A stretch of DNA of 64,000 bases, from the NCBI RefSeq assembly GCF_003429005.1, contig NZ_QVQV01000012.1:1-64000 (forward strand), written 5' to 3'. The first letter of the stretch is position 1, and each line of letters begins with the position of its first letter. This stretch comes from Paraburkholderia sp. DHOC27 (GTDB taxonomy: Bacteria; Pseudomonadota; Gammaproteobacteria; Burkholderiales; Burkholderiaceae). Below, one piece after another: positions 44,981 through 54,467 of the stretch. Below the pieces are notes generated by a model. That model was given only the letters and a program-made list of their open reading frames with translations. It did not search any database and was not told where the DNA came from. Both the position numbers and the translations under genes were made by a program.

Positions 44981-45760
44981 TCAGTAATCGATGAGTTGAT
45001 GCTCGCGCAAATAGCTGAGAATCACTTGTGCTTTTTCGACCGAAGTCCCTTCAATTACGACGCTGCCGCCCCGGCTTTCCGTGGTCGTGGCGGAAAGCAT
45101 GCGGGCGTGGCCGGAACGCTTTTCCTGTGCTGCGAGACGCACCGGCTTGCGCTGCACCGGTGCCACGCGCCACGCCGCGGCCTCGGCATCCACGCGCGCG
45201 CTGACGGGCGACACTTCGATTGCGCCCGCCCGTTGGCGAGCGTAGGCGTAGCGAGGCGTCACACTGGCGAGCGGATGCACGGCCACCACGGCCGGCCACG
45301 TGATCTCGACGCGCCGGCGCACACCCTTCGGCAAAAACTGCCGCACGGTGACATTTGTCCCCGCTACCAACGCTTCCACCGCTGCACCGACCAGCGGGAA
45401 GCCGAGCGCGTCGGCGAGCTGATAAGGCAGCATGCCGCTATCGAAAGCGCCTTCCGCGCACGTGCCAGTCAGCACGAGATCATGGTCACGCACACGCACT
45501 GCGAGCGCCGCAACGGCGTCGTTGTCTTCGGAACACGCCAGCACTTCGACACGCTCCGCGCCCAGCGCGAGGTATTCTTCCAGCGCAGGATTGGCAGCAT
45601 CACCCGCGTGCAGCACGTCGAGCCGCGCACCGTGCTCGCTCGCCAGCAGCCGCCCCATTTCCAGCGCAGCCGCGTCGTTGCGGCTGTAGCGCGCCACCCC
45701 GCTAACCGGATGACGTCCCACGGAAACCAGCACCGCAATGCGACTGAGTTTTCGGCTCAT
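44981..45760 (-). CDS. Electron transfer flavoprotein beta-like subunit (dimethylglycine pathway)
   Basis: 259 residues. Contains RIAVLVSVGRHPVSGVARYSRNDAAALEMG, a ETF-beta-like start, and the signature-like LVLTGTCAEGAFDSGMLPYQLADALGFPLVG. It differs from housekeeping EtfB but fits the specialised ETF beside dgcAB in Pseudomonas. Accepts electrons from dimethylglycine oxidation. Starts at ATG 45760, sharing ATGA with the alpha-subunit stop. Confidence 0.83.
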   Translation of the reverse strand: MSRKLSRIAVLVSVGRHPVSGVARYSRNDAAALEMGRLLASEHGARLDVLHAGDAANPALEEYLALGAERVEVLACSEDNDAVAALAVRVRDHDLVLTGTCAEGAFDSGMLPYQLADALGFPLVGAAVEALVAGTNVTVRQFLPKGVRRRVEITWPAVVAVHPLASVTPRYAYARQRAGAIEVSPVSARVDAEAAAWRVAPVQRKPVRLAAQEKRSGHARMLSATTTESRGGSVVIEGTSVEKAQVILSYLREHQLIDY

Positions 45761-46944
45761 GCTGCGACTCCTTCCGCCAGCGGTTCAGCGACGCTCGCGC
45801 TCACCTGTGAACGCGCAACACGAGCGCGGCCCACGGCTTCGATCAACGACGCAATGGTCGCTTCAGTATCGCCAATGATGCTTAGATTTGCGCGTTTGAC
45901 GATGGGCGCGCTGGCGTCCAGATTGACCGCAATCACGTGACGGCAATCCTTGATGCCCTGCAAATGCTGAACCGCACCGGAGATGCCGAAGGCGATATAC
46001 ACACTCGCCTCGACAGTTTTGCCGGTCGCGCCGATCTGCTTGTCGCGCGTGAACATGCCGTTATCCACCGCCACGCGGCTCGCGCCAATCGCGGCGCCGA
46101 GCGTCGCGGCCAGTTGCTCGAACGCGCTCACGTTGCTCACGCCGTTGCCCGCGGAAACGATGAAATCGGCTTCTTCGAGCGCGACCTGAGCCGCGTCGAT
46201 TTCTTCCAGTCCGAGATCGCGGTAACGTTTGACGGCGCCGTCCTCATCGGCATGGGGCGAAAAAATCTCCAGACGCTCGCCGGCGCCGACGAACGGCAAA
46301 CGCGTATCGACCGCGCCCGGCGCCAGCAGCACGACATCGGGCAGCGCTCGTGTCGCGAAGGATTTTTTCGCGTTTGCATAGGTGCTCACGTGCGTGGGGG
46401 AAATCTCCGCCACATGCGTCGCAACACTCGCACCCGCGTACGCGGCGTAGCGGCGGCCGAGGTCGCCGTCACCGGTGGCGTTATCGGGCAGCAGGATATG
46501 AGCCGGCGCAAGCTGCGCGACACACGCGGCCAGCGCCTGCAATTCCGCTTCGGGTGCGAAGCTACGCGCATCGAACGACGCGAGTTCCATCACCTTGTCG
46601 GCACCCAGCGCGGCCGCGTCGTCCTTCAGTTCGCCAAATACCAGCAACGCCACCTGCGTTTGTTCTGTTGCGATCAAGGCCGCAGCGGCCAGCGTCTGAC
46701 GCGCCTGCTCATCCAGTGAACCGCGATCGGTATGTGCGACCACGAGCAGCGTGCGTTGCGGGGCGTGCGTCGTGCGACGCGGCTTCGCCGTCGTGCCGTG
46801 CTGAAGCGTCGGCGTCGCAGCGAGGCTCGCTGTCTGCAGCAGAGCATCGGCTTGCAGCACCGCGCCGAGCGTAATGCGCCGCAGTCCTGCCGCGGTGATC
46901 GTGAACGGCCTGCGCGGATCGATACGTTTGATGGTCGTGTTCAT
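45757..46944 (-). CDS. Electron transfer flavoprotein alpha-like subunit (dimethylglycine pathway)
   Basis: 395 residues, about 80 longer than housekeeping EtfA because of an N-terminal Ala/Thr-rich extension before TLLVVAHTDRGSL. FAD-binding region SAGNGVSNVSAFEQLAATLGA and AVDNGMFTRDKQIGATGK, then IAFGISGAVQHLQGIKDC. ATG 46944, only 4 bp after the dgcB stop; the beta gene overlaps its stop by 4 bp. Confidence 0.87.
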   Translation of the reverse strand: MNTTIKRIDPRRPFTITAAGLRRITLGAVLQADALLQTASLAATPTLQHGTTAKPRRTTHAPQRTLLVVAHTDRGSLDEQARQTLAAAALIATEQTQVALLVFGELKDDAAALGADKVMELASFDARSFAPEAELQALAACVAQLAPAHILLPDNATGDGDLGRRYAAYAGASVATHVAEISPTHVSTYANAKKSFATRALPDVVLLAPGAVDTRLPFVGAGERLEIFSPHADEDGAVKRYRDLGLEEIDAAQVALEEADFIVSAGNGVSNVSAFEQLAATLGAAIGASRVAVDNGMFTRDKQIGATGKTVEASVYIAFGISGAVQHLQGIKDCRHVIAVNLDASAPIVKRANLSIIGDTEATIASLIEAVGRARVARSQVSASVAEPLAEGVAA

Positions 46945-46948
46945 CGCA

Positions 46949-48868
46949 TCACTCCAGCGCGGCAGCAACGAGTTCGGCTACGTCGAGCACTTCAGGACGC
47001 GGTCCCACCACGCCTTCAAGCATCGCCGTGCAATTCGGGCACGCCACGGCCACTACGTCGGCGCCAACCTCGCGTGCATCGCCCATGCGGATATCCGGAA
47101 TCCGCTGCTTGCCCGGAATGTCGGTCAACGGTGCCCCGCCACCGCCGCCGCAGCAGCGGCCGCGCTTGCCGTTGCGCTCCATCTCGACCACCTTGATGCC
47201 GATGGACTTGAGCAGTTGACGCGGCGCTTCCGTTTCACCGTTATAGCGGCCCAGATAGCAGGGATCGTGATACGTGATGCGTTTGTCGGCGAGCGCAGCC
47301 GCCGCTTTCGGCGACAGTTTTCCCGCAGCCACGAGTTGCGCGATCAGACTGGTGTGATGCAGCACCTCGAAGCGCGTACCCAGTGCACGATACTCGTTGC
47401 GCAGACTGTGCATGACATGCGGATCGGCGGTCACGATGCGCTTGAATTGCAACTGCGCCAGCGTGCCCATCAACTCGTGCGCCATGCGCTGGAAAGTGGC
47501 TTCATCGCCGAGCCGACGCGCGACGTCGCCCGTATCCGTTTCGTCACTGCCGAGCACGGCATAGTCCACACCGGCCTTGTTCAGCACCGTCACGAGGGCG
47601 CGCAGCGTGCGTTGATAGCGCATGTCGAAGGCGCCCTCGCCGGCCACCAGCAGCACGTCGACCGCGCGGCCAGGCTGCGCAACCGGCGCGTTCAGATCGA
47701 CGGACCAGTCGTAGCGCGCCGCCTTGTCGTAGCCGCCCGCCGTGCCCGTTTCACGCAGATTCGCCAGCACCTCAGGGCCTTTGCCCGGCACCGCGCCGTG
47801 CACCAGCGTCTGGTTGCGACGCATATCCACGATCGCGTCCACGTGCTCGATCAGCATCGGGCACTCCTGCACGCAGGCGCGGCAGGTCGTGCAGGACCAG
47901 ATCGTGTCAGCTTCGATCAGGCTCGACACGATCGGCCGATCCGGCTCGCCTGCATGACGCCCCAGCGGAACGCCAGGCGTCGGACTCCCCGCGTAAGCCG
48001 CATCCGAACCGCCCACCATGCCGGTGACGAGATCCTGAATCAGCTTCTTCGGATTGAGCGGCTGACCCGCTGCGAACGCCGGACACGCCGCCTCGCACTT
48101 GCCGCACTGCACGCAGGCATCGAAACTCAACAACTGGTTCCAGCGAAATTCAACGGGCTTGCCCACACCGTATTCGTTCTGATCGAGAGCGGGCGCCTTC
48201 AACGCGGTGGACGGGGTCGCACCGGCACGCACGTCGCCCTGTCCGGCAAAGCGCTCCTGCCGCGGATGAAACGCCAGATGCAGCAGACCGGCCAGCGCGT
48301 GTTTCATCGGACCGCCGCGCGCCGCGCCCAGCGTCATGGCAAACGCACCCACGGCGATCAGCAGCGCGAAGATCACCGCGAGACCACCGGACATGGCCGA
48401 GGTGGGCACCAGCACGAACAGCAGCAAGCCCACGGAAAACGAGCCCAACAGCCACGGCAACGTATCCCACGGACCACGCGACAGACGCGCGGGCACCGCT
48501 TTCGCGCCGCTGCGACGGCGCCACACGAACACCGCGCCCACCAGCATGATCAACGCTGCGAGGAAGATCAGCCGGTCGAGCCACGGCGAGTAAAGCGCGA
48601 GTCCGTAGTTGAGAAACACCAGTGCAAAAGCTGCAATCGCACCGCCCGCCGTGGCCACGTGCGTCTTCGCGATGTACGGGTCACGCGCCACCACGTGATG
48701 CAAATCCACGAAATAGCGCTTCGGAATGGTCAGCAGGTTGGTCCAGCCCATTGCGCCAGCGGCAGTGGCGCGCCCGAGCCGCCAGTACGACGAGCGCTTC
48801 GCGACCGCGAAGGCGAGGCCGGCCACCGATATCCACAACAATGCGGTGATGAGGAACGCCGGGCTCAT
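46949..48868 (-). CDS. dgcB: Dimethylglycine demethylation iron-sulfur membrane protein
   Basis: 639 residues. N-terminal half with several membrane helices (DUF3483-like, about 1-210). Two 4Fe-4S motifs follow (CVQCGKCEAACP and CTTCRACVQECP), and two CCG domains at the C-terminus include GRCCGGGGG. Works with DgcA and the ETF pair in converting dimethylglycine to sarcosine. Two bp after dgcA and 4 bp before the ETF alpha gene, so one transcript. Confidence 0.9.
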   Translation of the reverse strand: MSPAFLITALLWISVAGLAFAVAKRSSYWRLGRATAAGAMGWTNLLTIPKRYFVDLHHVVARDPYIAKTHVATAGGAIAAFALVFLNYGLALYSPWLDRLIFLAALIMLVGAVFVWRRRSGAKAVPARLSRGPWDTLPWLLGSFSVGLLLFVLVPTSAMSGGLAVIFALLIAVGAFAMTLGAARGGPMKHALAGLLHLAFHPRQERFAGQGDVRAGATPSTALKAPALDQNEYGVGKPVEFRWNQLLSFDACVQCGKCEAACPAFAAGQPLNPKKLIQDLVTGMVGGSDAAYAGSPTPGVPLGRHAGEPDRPIVSSLIEADTIWSCTTCRACVQECPMLIEHVDAIVDMRRNQTLVHGAVPGKGPEVLANLRETGTAGGYDKAARYDWSVDLNAPVAQPGRAVDVLLVAGEGAFDMRYQRTLRALVTVLNKAGVDYAVLGSDETDTGDVARRLGDEATFQRMAHELMGTLAQLQFKRIVTADPHVMHSLRNEYRALGTRFEVLHHTSLIAQLVAAGKLSPKAAAALADKRITYHDPCYLGRYNGETEAPRQLLKSIGIKVVEMERNGKRGRCCGGGGGAPLTDIPGKQRIPDIRMGDAREVGADVVAVACPNCTAMLEGVVGPRPEVLDVAELVAAALE

Positions 48869-48870
48869 CG

Positions 48871-50934
48871 TTAGAAGTCCTTGCAGAGCCGCAGCGCGTC
48901 GTAGATCGCGCCGTGAATGTTGTGCATCGAAATGCAGTCGCCCACGCGGAACAGCAGGAAACGGCCATTGCCGAGTTCTTCGGCCAGCGACGGTTGCGGC
49001 TCGGAGGCGAATAGCTTGTGGACGTCGACCTGGCCGCGATTGACCGATTCGGGCTTGAGCTTCCAGTACAGCGCGTCGTTCGGCGTGCTGCCGTTTTCGA
49101 TCACCACCTGATCGACCACGCGCTCTTCCTGCTCCTCGGTGTATTCGTTGCGCAGGACAGCGATTTTCTTGCCGTCCTCTTCATAGACCCGATCGAGCCA
49201 GTAGTTCGGCGTATGAATCACGCCTTGCGCGTAGAGGCGGCGGTAGAAAATCGGGAACGTCGTGCCGCCCACGTCGTCGGCCACCTTCACGTCCGGTGTG
49301 ACAATCTCCACCTTGGAGCCGCGGCTGGAAATGAAATCCGCCACGCCTGCACCTGCGTGCGTGCTGACGCCGTCATACACGAGCACGTTTTGCTTCGGCT
49401 CCACGCGGCCCGCGAGAATGTCCCACGAGCTGACGGCGAGTCCTTCTTCGACGCCCCAGGCTGGCACCTGTTGGGTAAAACTGTCGCCGCCCGTGGCGAG
49501 CACGATGATGTCCGGCTTTTCAGCGAGAATCATTTTCTCGTCCGCCGCGACACCCATGCGGCGATCCACGCCGAGGCGCTTCGTTTCCATATCGAACCAG
49601 CGCACGATGCCGGCCATCTGCTCGCGCTGCGGCGCCTTCGCTGCGAGCACGATCTGGCCGCCCACCACCTCGTTCTTTTCGAACAGCACCACGTCGTGGC
49701 CACGCGAACGTGCCACCCGTGCCGCCTCGAGCCCTGCTGGGCCCGCTCCCACGACCACCACTTTGCGACGCGGTCCACGCGTCTTTTCGATCACGTGCGG
49801 CATGGTCGCTTCGCGCGAGGTCGCCGCGTTTTGCACGCACAGCACATCCAGTCCGTTGTACTGACGATCAATACAGTAGTTCGCACCAACGCACTGCTTG
49901 ATTTCGTCCTCACGTCCATCGCGGATCTTGATGACCATGTGCGGATCGGCGATCTGCGCGCGCGTCATGCCCACCAGATCCACCATGCCGTTCGCGAGCA
50001 ACCGTTCGGCCTGGCCCGCGTCGCGGATACTTTGCGCGTGCATCACCGGCAGCTTGACCACGGATTTGATCCCTGCGGCGAGATGCACGAAGGGTTCCGG
50101 TGGCAACGCCATTGGCGGCATGCAGTTGGCCAGCGTGTTGTGGGTGTCCGCACCCGAGCCGATCACGCCGATGTAATCGATCAAGCCCGTCTCGGCCATC
50201 GCCTGGGCGATTTCCTTCAGTTGTTCGTGGTCGAGCCCATCTTCGTGGAACTCGTCGCCGCACATACGCAGGCCGACGCAGAAATCACGCCCCACGGCTT
50301 CGCGCACCGCGCGCAGTACCTCGACGCCAAAACGCAGGCGGTTTTGCAGAGTGCCGCCCCATTCGTCCGTACGAAAGTTGGTACGGGGACTCCAGAACTG
50401 GTCGATCAAATGCTGGTGGGCGGCGGAGATTTCGATGCCGTCCATACCGGCCTGCTGCACGCGTTTAGCCGCTGCGGCAAAGTCCGCGATGATGCGGCGG
50501 ATTTCCTCTTCTTCGATGATCTTGGCATTGCCGCGATGCACGGGTTCACGCACGCCCGACGGCGTCATCAGATGCGGCCAGTGCTCGCCGTGGAACGCCG
50601 AACGGCGGCCCATATGCGTGGCCTGAATCATGATCTTCGCGCCGTGGCGATGCATGGCTTCCGCGAGACGCCCGAGCGGATCGACGATGCGGTCCGTCGA
50701 CAGATTCACGGACTTCCACCAGCCCTGCGGGCTATCTATCGACACCGGACTCGACCCGCCGCATACCGCAAGCCCCACGCCGCCCTTCGCCTTCTCCTCG
50801 TAGTAGCGGATATAGCGGTCGCCGGGCAGACCACCAGGTTCCGCATAGACCTCGGCATGCGCCGTGCTGACGATGCGGTTGCGCAGCGTCAGCTGATTCA
50901 GCGTCAACGGTTTGAACAGATTGGGGTAACGCAT
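48871..50934 (-). CDS. dgcA: Dimethylglycine demethylase flavoprotein
   Basis: 687 residues, old-yellow-enzyme type: TIM barrel (about 1-370, MRYPNLFKPLTLNQLTLRNRI), a cysteine cluster region CVGANYCIDRQYNG with a later CVQN, and FAD/NAD domains (VVVVGAGPAGLEAARVARSRG). Demethylates dimethylglycine. The open frame extends 90 codons upstream, but the family begins at the ATG 50934. Belongs to the trimethylamine/dimethylamine dehydrogenase family; cluster context sets the substrate. Confidence 0.9.
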   Translation of the reverse strand: MRYPNLFKPLTLNQLTLRNRIVSTAHAEVYAEPGGLPGDRYIRYYEEKAKGGVGLAVCGGSSPVSIDSPQGWWKSVNLSTDRIVDPLGRLAEAMHRHGAKIMIQATHMGRRSAFHGEHWPHLMTPSGVREPVHRGNAKIIEEEEIRRIIADFAAAAKRVQQAGMDGIEISAAHQHLIDQFWSPRTNFRTDEWGGTLQNRLRFGVEVLRAVREAVGRDFCVGLRMCGDEFHEDGLDHEQLKEIAQAMAETGLIDYIGVIGSGADTHNTLANCMPPMALPPEPFVHLAAGIKSVVKLPVMHAQSIRDAGQAERLLANGMVDLVGMTRAQIADPHMVIKIRDGREDEIKQCVGANYCIDRQYNGLDVLCVQNAATSREATMPHVIEKTRGPRRKVVVVGAGPAGLEAARVARSRGHDVVLFEKNEVVGGQIVLAAKAPQREQMAGIVRWFDMETKRLGVDRRMGVAADEKMILAEKPDIIVLATGGDSFTQQVPAWGVEEGLAVSSWDILAGRVEPKQNVLVYDGVSTHAGAGVADFISSRGSKVEIVTPDVKVADDVGGTTFPIFYRRLYAQGVIHTPNYWLDRVYEEDGKKIAVLRNEYTEEQEERVVDQVVIENGSTPNDALYWKLKPESVNRGQVDVHKLFASEPQPSLAEELGNGRFLLFRVGDCISMHNIHGAIYDALRLCKDF

Positions 50935-50971
50935 CGCGGGAAGCCTCGGACGTGTGCAGTTATGTTTTGAT

Positions 50972-51514
50972 TCAATGCGCGAGCGGCGACACTTCGAACA
51001 CGCAATGGTCGTGATGCTCTGCCGCGCACTGCACCTCTTTCGATTGCGAGCGCGGTGCCTGCTTGCCGGCTTCGGGCGTGTCGCTGGTGTCATTGACCCA
51101 GTCCATCGCACCGGCGAACCAGCCCGCGAACATGTAGCAGAGTCGCCCCTCCTTCTCCGGCTGCGCCAGCACGAACGACGAGTAGTGCAGTTCGATGCGC
51201 GCATGGGCGGTGGCAGGATCGGCCTCGACGATCGTGAACAGGCCCCAGCCGCGTTGCGAAAGACGTTTCAGGTAATGCTCGAACACCGCCATGCCGCTCA
51301 TGCCGTGCTGTTTCGCTTCCTTGTCGCACCAGTGGTACGCGGATTTGTAGCCGGCCTTGTAGAGGATTTCCGCGTACACGTCACGGCCCAGCGCCTCTTC
51401 GACCGCCGTGTGATTGTTGGTGAAGAAGTGGCGCGGCACGTACAGCATCGGCAGCGCGTCGGTGGTCCAGACGCCGGTTTCGGCATCGACGTTGATAGGC
51501 AATTGCGGTTGCAT
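50972..51514 (-). CDS. DUF5943 / V4R-like protein of the betaine cluster
   Basis: 180 residues. LPMLYVPRHFFTNNHTAVEEALGRDVYAEILYKAG and a C-terminal CAAEHHDHCVFEV, with Cys/His residues, resemble small-molecule-binding 4-vinyl-reductase domains. An equivalent gene (PA5397 type) precedes dgcA in Pseudomonas. Role unknown; binding of metal or folate-like ligands is conceivable. Located 37 bp upstream of dgcA on the same strand. Confidence 0.8.
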   Translation of the reverse strand: MQPQLPINVDAETGVWTTDALPMLYVPRHFFTNNHTAVEEALGRDVYAEILYKAGYKSAYHWCDKEAKQHGMSGMAVFEHYLKRLSQRGWGLFTIVEADPATAHARIELHYSSFVLAQPEKEGRLCYMFAGWFAGAMDWVNDTSDTPEAGKQAPRSQSKEVQCAAEHHDHCVFEVSPLAH

Positions 51515-51631
51515 CAGGCGTAACTCCGTGGATAAGCTGGATGGATCGCGGGCGCGCTTCGTGGAACCCGCATCAATGCATGTGCGTCAGGTCGTTTAGT
51601 GAAAAGCCTGCATATATACGGGCGAAAATGC

Positions 51632-52603
51632 TCACGCGCCCCAGACGTCACGAAACACGCGCACCCAGTTCTCGCCCATGATCTTGCGGATACGCGTCTC
51701 GCTCCAGCCGGCGCGCTCCATTGCAGCGGTCAGATTCGGGAATTCGCCGATCGTGCGAATACCTTCCGGGTTGACCACCTTGCCAAAGTTGGTCAGACGG
51801 CGATAGCGGCCCTTGTCGTGCGTCAGCCAGTCGAAGAAGTCGACGCTGAAGCCCTGCGTAAAGTCAGTGCCGATACCCACGGCGTCCTCGCCGATCAGGT
51901 TGACCACGTAACCGATGGCTTCGATATAGTCCTCGACCGTCGCGTCGATTCCGCGCTTCAGAAACGGCGCGAACATGGTCACGCCGACGAAGCCGCCCGC
52001 GTCCGCGATTTCCTTCAGTTGCTCATCCGACTTGTTGCGCGGATGCTCCTTGAGTCCCGAGGGCAGACAATGCGAATAGCACACCGGCTTCTTCGAAAAC
52101 GCGATTGCTTCGGACGACGTATTACCGCCCACATGCGAGAGGTCGACCATGATGCCCACGCGGTTCATCTCGGTGATCACTTCGCGGCCAAAATCAGACA
52201 GGCCGCCGTCGCGCTCATAGCAGCCCGTGCCCACCAGGTTCTGCGTGTTGTAGCAAAGCTGCACCACCCGCACACCCATGTCCGCGAACGCTTCGATATA
52301 ACCGAGGTTGTCTTCGAAGGCGTGCGCATTCTGGAAGCCCAGAATCACGCCGGTGCGATTTTCTTTCTTGGCGCGCAGAATGTCGTCGGTGGTGCGCACC
52401 AGCGTCAACAGTTCGCTGTTCTCGCGGATCTGCTGCTTCATCAAGGCGATGTTGTCGACGGTCTTGGTGAAGCTTTCCCAGACCGACACCGTGCAGTTCG
52501 CGGCGGTGATGCCGCCCTTGCGCATGTCCTCGAACACCGAGCGGTCGAACTTTGAAATGTTCAGACCATCGATGATGATGCTGTTCTCGTGCAGATTGCT
52601 CAT
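51632..52603 (-). CDS. Membrane-dipeptidase-family protein of the betaine cluster
   Basis: 323 residues, renal dipeptidase (peptidase M19) family: IIIDGLNISKFDRS at the N-terminus, LSHVGGNTSSEAIAFSKKPVCYSHCLP, and GIGTDFTQGFSVDFFDW at the C-terminus. The canonical first metal motif DGHxD is not evident (DGLNIS instead), so activity may differ. The same family stands at this position (PA5396 type) in Pseudomonas betaine clusters. Confidence 0.83.
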   Translation of the reverse strand: MSNLHENSIIIDGLNISKFDRSVFEDMRKGGITAANCTVSVWESFTKTVDNIALMKQQIRENSELLTLVRTTDDILRAKKENRTGVILGFQNAHAFEDNLGYIEAFADMGVRVVQLCYNTQNLVGTGCYERDGGLSDFGREVITEMNRVGIMVDLSHVGGNTSSEAIAFSKKPVCYSHCLPSGLKEHPRNKSDEQLKEIADAGGFVGVTMFAPFLKRGIDATVEDYIEAIGYVVNLIGEDAVGIGTDFTQGFSVDFFDWLTHDKGRYRRLTNFGKVVNPEGIRTIGEFPNLTAAMERAGWSETRIRKIMGENWVRVFRDVWGA

Positions 52604-52697
52604 ACAGTGGGCTCCGTCTGGCTGGCGTGTGGGGCGCGTTGCTTAGCGTGTTGTTTAGCGTGCTTGCGGCTGCCTGGTTCGGGCGCGCGGAAATGGA

Positions 52698-53972
52698 TCA
52701 GTAGATGGGAAAGCGCTCGCACAGCGCGAAAATTTCACGGCGTACGCGTTGTTCCGTGGCGACGTCACCTTCCGGCGAAACGCGCAGGGCTTCGAACACG
52801 TCGAGAATCAGGCGGCCGATCTCGCGAAACTCGCTCACGCCGAATCCGCGCGTCGTGCCGGCCGGCGTGCCGAGGCGAATGCCCGAGGTGATCGTGGGCT
52901 TTTCGGTGTCGAAGGGAATGCCGTTCTTGTTGCAGGTAATGCCCGCGCGTTCCAGCGCCTGCTCGACCTGATTTCCTTTCAAGCCCTTGGGACGCAGATC
53001 GACCAGCAGCAGATGGTTGTCCGTGCCGCCCGTCACCAGATCGACGCCGCCGGCTTTCAGTACTTCACCGAGCGCCACCGCATTGGCAAGCACCTGATCG
53101 ATATATGTCCTGAAGCCGTCCTGCAGCGCTTCGCCGAAGGCCACGGCCTTACCGGCGATGACGTGCATCAGCGGGCCGCCTTGCAGGCCTGGGAACACGG
53201 CCGAGTTGATCTTCTTGGCGATGTCCTCGTCATTGGTCAGCACAAAGCCGCCGCGCGGACCACGCAGCGTCTTGTGCGTGGTCGAGGTGACGACGTGGGC
53301 GTGCTCGACAGGATTCGGATGACGCCCAGCGGCGATCACGCCGGCAATGTGCGCCATGTCCACCATCAGTTTTGCGCCCACGCTATCGGCAATGGCGCGG
53401 AACCGCGCAAAGTCGAGCACGCGCGGATACGCCGAGAAGCCGGCAATGATCAGCGCCGGCTTGTGTTCATGCGCGAGCTTTTCCACCTGCTCGTAGTCGA
53501 TGCGCAGCGTCTCGCGGTCCACGCCATATTGCACGGCGTTGAACCACTTGCCCGAGAGCGCTGGTTTGGCGCCGTGCGTGAGGTGGCCGCCGGCGTCGAG
53601 CGACATGCCGAGCACCGTATCGCCGGGCTTCGTCAGCGCCAGCATCACGGCGCCGTTGGCCTGTGCGCCCGAGTGCGGCTGCACGTTCGCATAGCCCGCG
53701 TTGAACAACTGTTTGATCCGTTCGATGGCGAGCGTTTCGATCTGGTCAGCGAATTCGCAACCGCCGTAGTAACGCTTGCCCGGATAACCCTCCGCATACT
53801 TGTTGGTCAGCACCGAGCCTTGCGCCTCGAGCACCGCGCGCGAGACGATGTTCTCCGAGGCGATCAGCTCGACCTGCGACTGCTGCCGTTCGAGTTCTTT
53901 GAGGACCGCGCTGCGCACGGGCGCATCGCGTTCACCGAGGGTCTGCGAAAAGAAAGGGTTCGCGTTCGACAT
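52698..53972 (-). CDS. glyA: Serine hydroxymethyltransferase
   Basis: 424-residue PLP enzyme joining glycine and methylenetetrahydrofolate to serine. The PLP lysine is in VVTSTTHKTLRGPRGG (TTHKT). Also visible: IASENIVSRAVLEAQGS, NKYAEGYPGKRYYGGCE, QPHSGAQAN. Length is normal. As the first gene of the minus-strand betaine cluster it would use glycine and one-carbon units from sarcosine breakdown; this is probably a second copy, not the housekeeping glyA. Confidence 0.93.
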   Translation of the reverse strand: MSNANPFFSQTLGERDAPVRSAVLKELERQQSQVELIASENIVSRAVLEAQGSVLTNKYAEGYPGKRYYGGCEFADQIETLAIERIKQLFNAGYANVQPHSGAQANGAVMLALTKPGDTVLGMSLDAGGHLTHGAKPALSGKWFNAVQYGVDRETLRIDYEQVEKLAHEHKPALIIAGFSAYPRVLDFARFRAIADSVGAKLMVDMAHIAGVIAAGRHPNPVEHAHVVTSTTHKTLRGPRGGFVLTNDEDIAKKINSAVFPGLQGGPLMHVIAGKAVAFGEALQDGFRTYIDQVLANAVALGEVLKAGGVDLVTGGTDNHLLLVDLRPKGLKGNQVEQALERAGITCNKNGIPFDTEKPTITSGIRLGTPAGTTRGFGVSEFREIGRLILDVFEALRVSPEGDVATEQRVRREIFALCERFPIY

Positions 53973-54467
53973 GGGCCGTCCGTAAGTGAGGTATGGCGAG
54001 GGTGCGAAGCGGGCCGCAAATCTGTGAATCCCTTGACTGGCCTGCCATCACCGGCTACCGACGGCTCTATTCTTGTCCCTCCTCCAGCGCGCCAATTTAC
54101 GATTTCAGACGCGTTCTTTGCCTTTTCCGCCATTCGAGTCCGTTTTGGACAAGTGACCGGTCGTGCTAAACGCGTCTTCAGGCGGCGTTGCGTGGCATCG
54201 CTAAACATCGGATCAACACTGTGCCCGCGAATGCTGCACCTGCGTGCATGCGTGGACCAGCCGCAAGGCACACCCAACCGCAGCCGCCCGCTAACAGTGC
54301 CCGAGCCGCACAAGCGCGGTGCGCCTGCGCACCGCCGTGTACACCGATCGTCGGCCAGGCTCAGGGTTTCGCCGTATGGCATGCTTGTTGCACCCGATCA
54401 CAGAATGATGAAGCCGATCCCCACGACGGCCGGAAGACCAAAACAAGATCGAAGGAACGTTCGCACC
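53973..54467. other. Divergent control region between glyA and gbdR
   Basis: 495 bp separating the betaine operon from its regulator; expected to contain GbdR-controlled promoters. I could not identify a confident operator by eye. The gbdR frame is open through this whole stretch, but the translation is not protein-like. Confidence 0.5.

Noticed and set aside
46874..50970. Two plus-strand frames of about 650 codons opposite dgcB and dgcA
   Set aside because: Translations are His/Arg/Ala-rich with no domain. They are mirrors of the well-supported minus-strand genes.
49018..50970. Possible antisense gene over dgcA considered separately as a regulatory transcript
   Set aside because: No promoter, ribosome site or conserved motif supports it.
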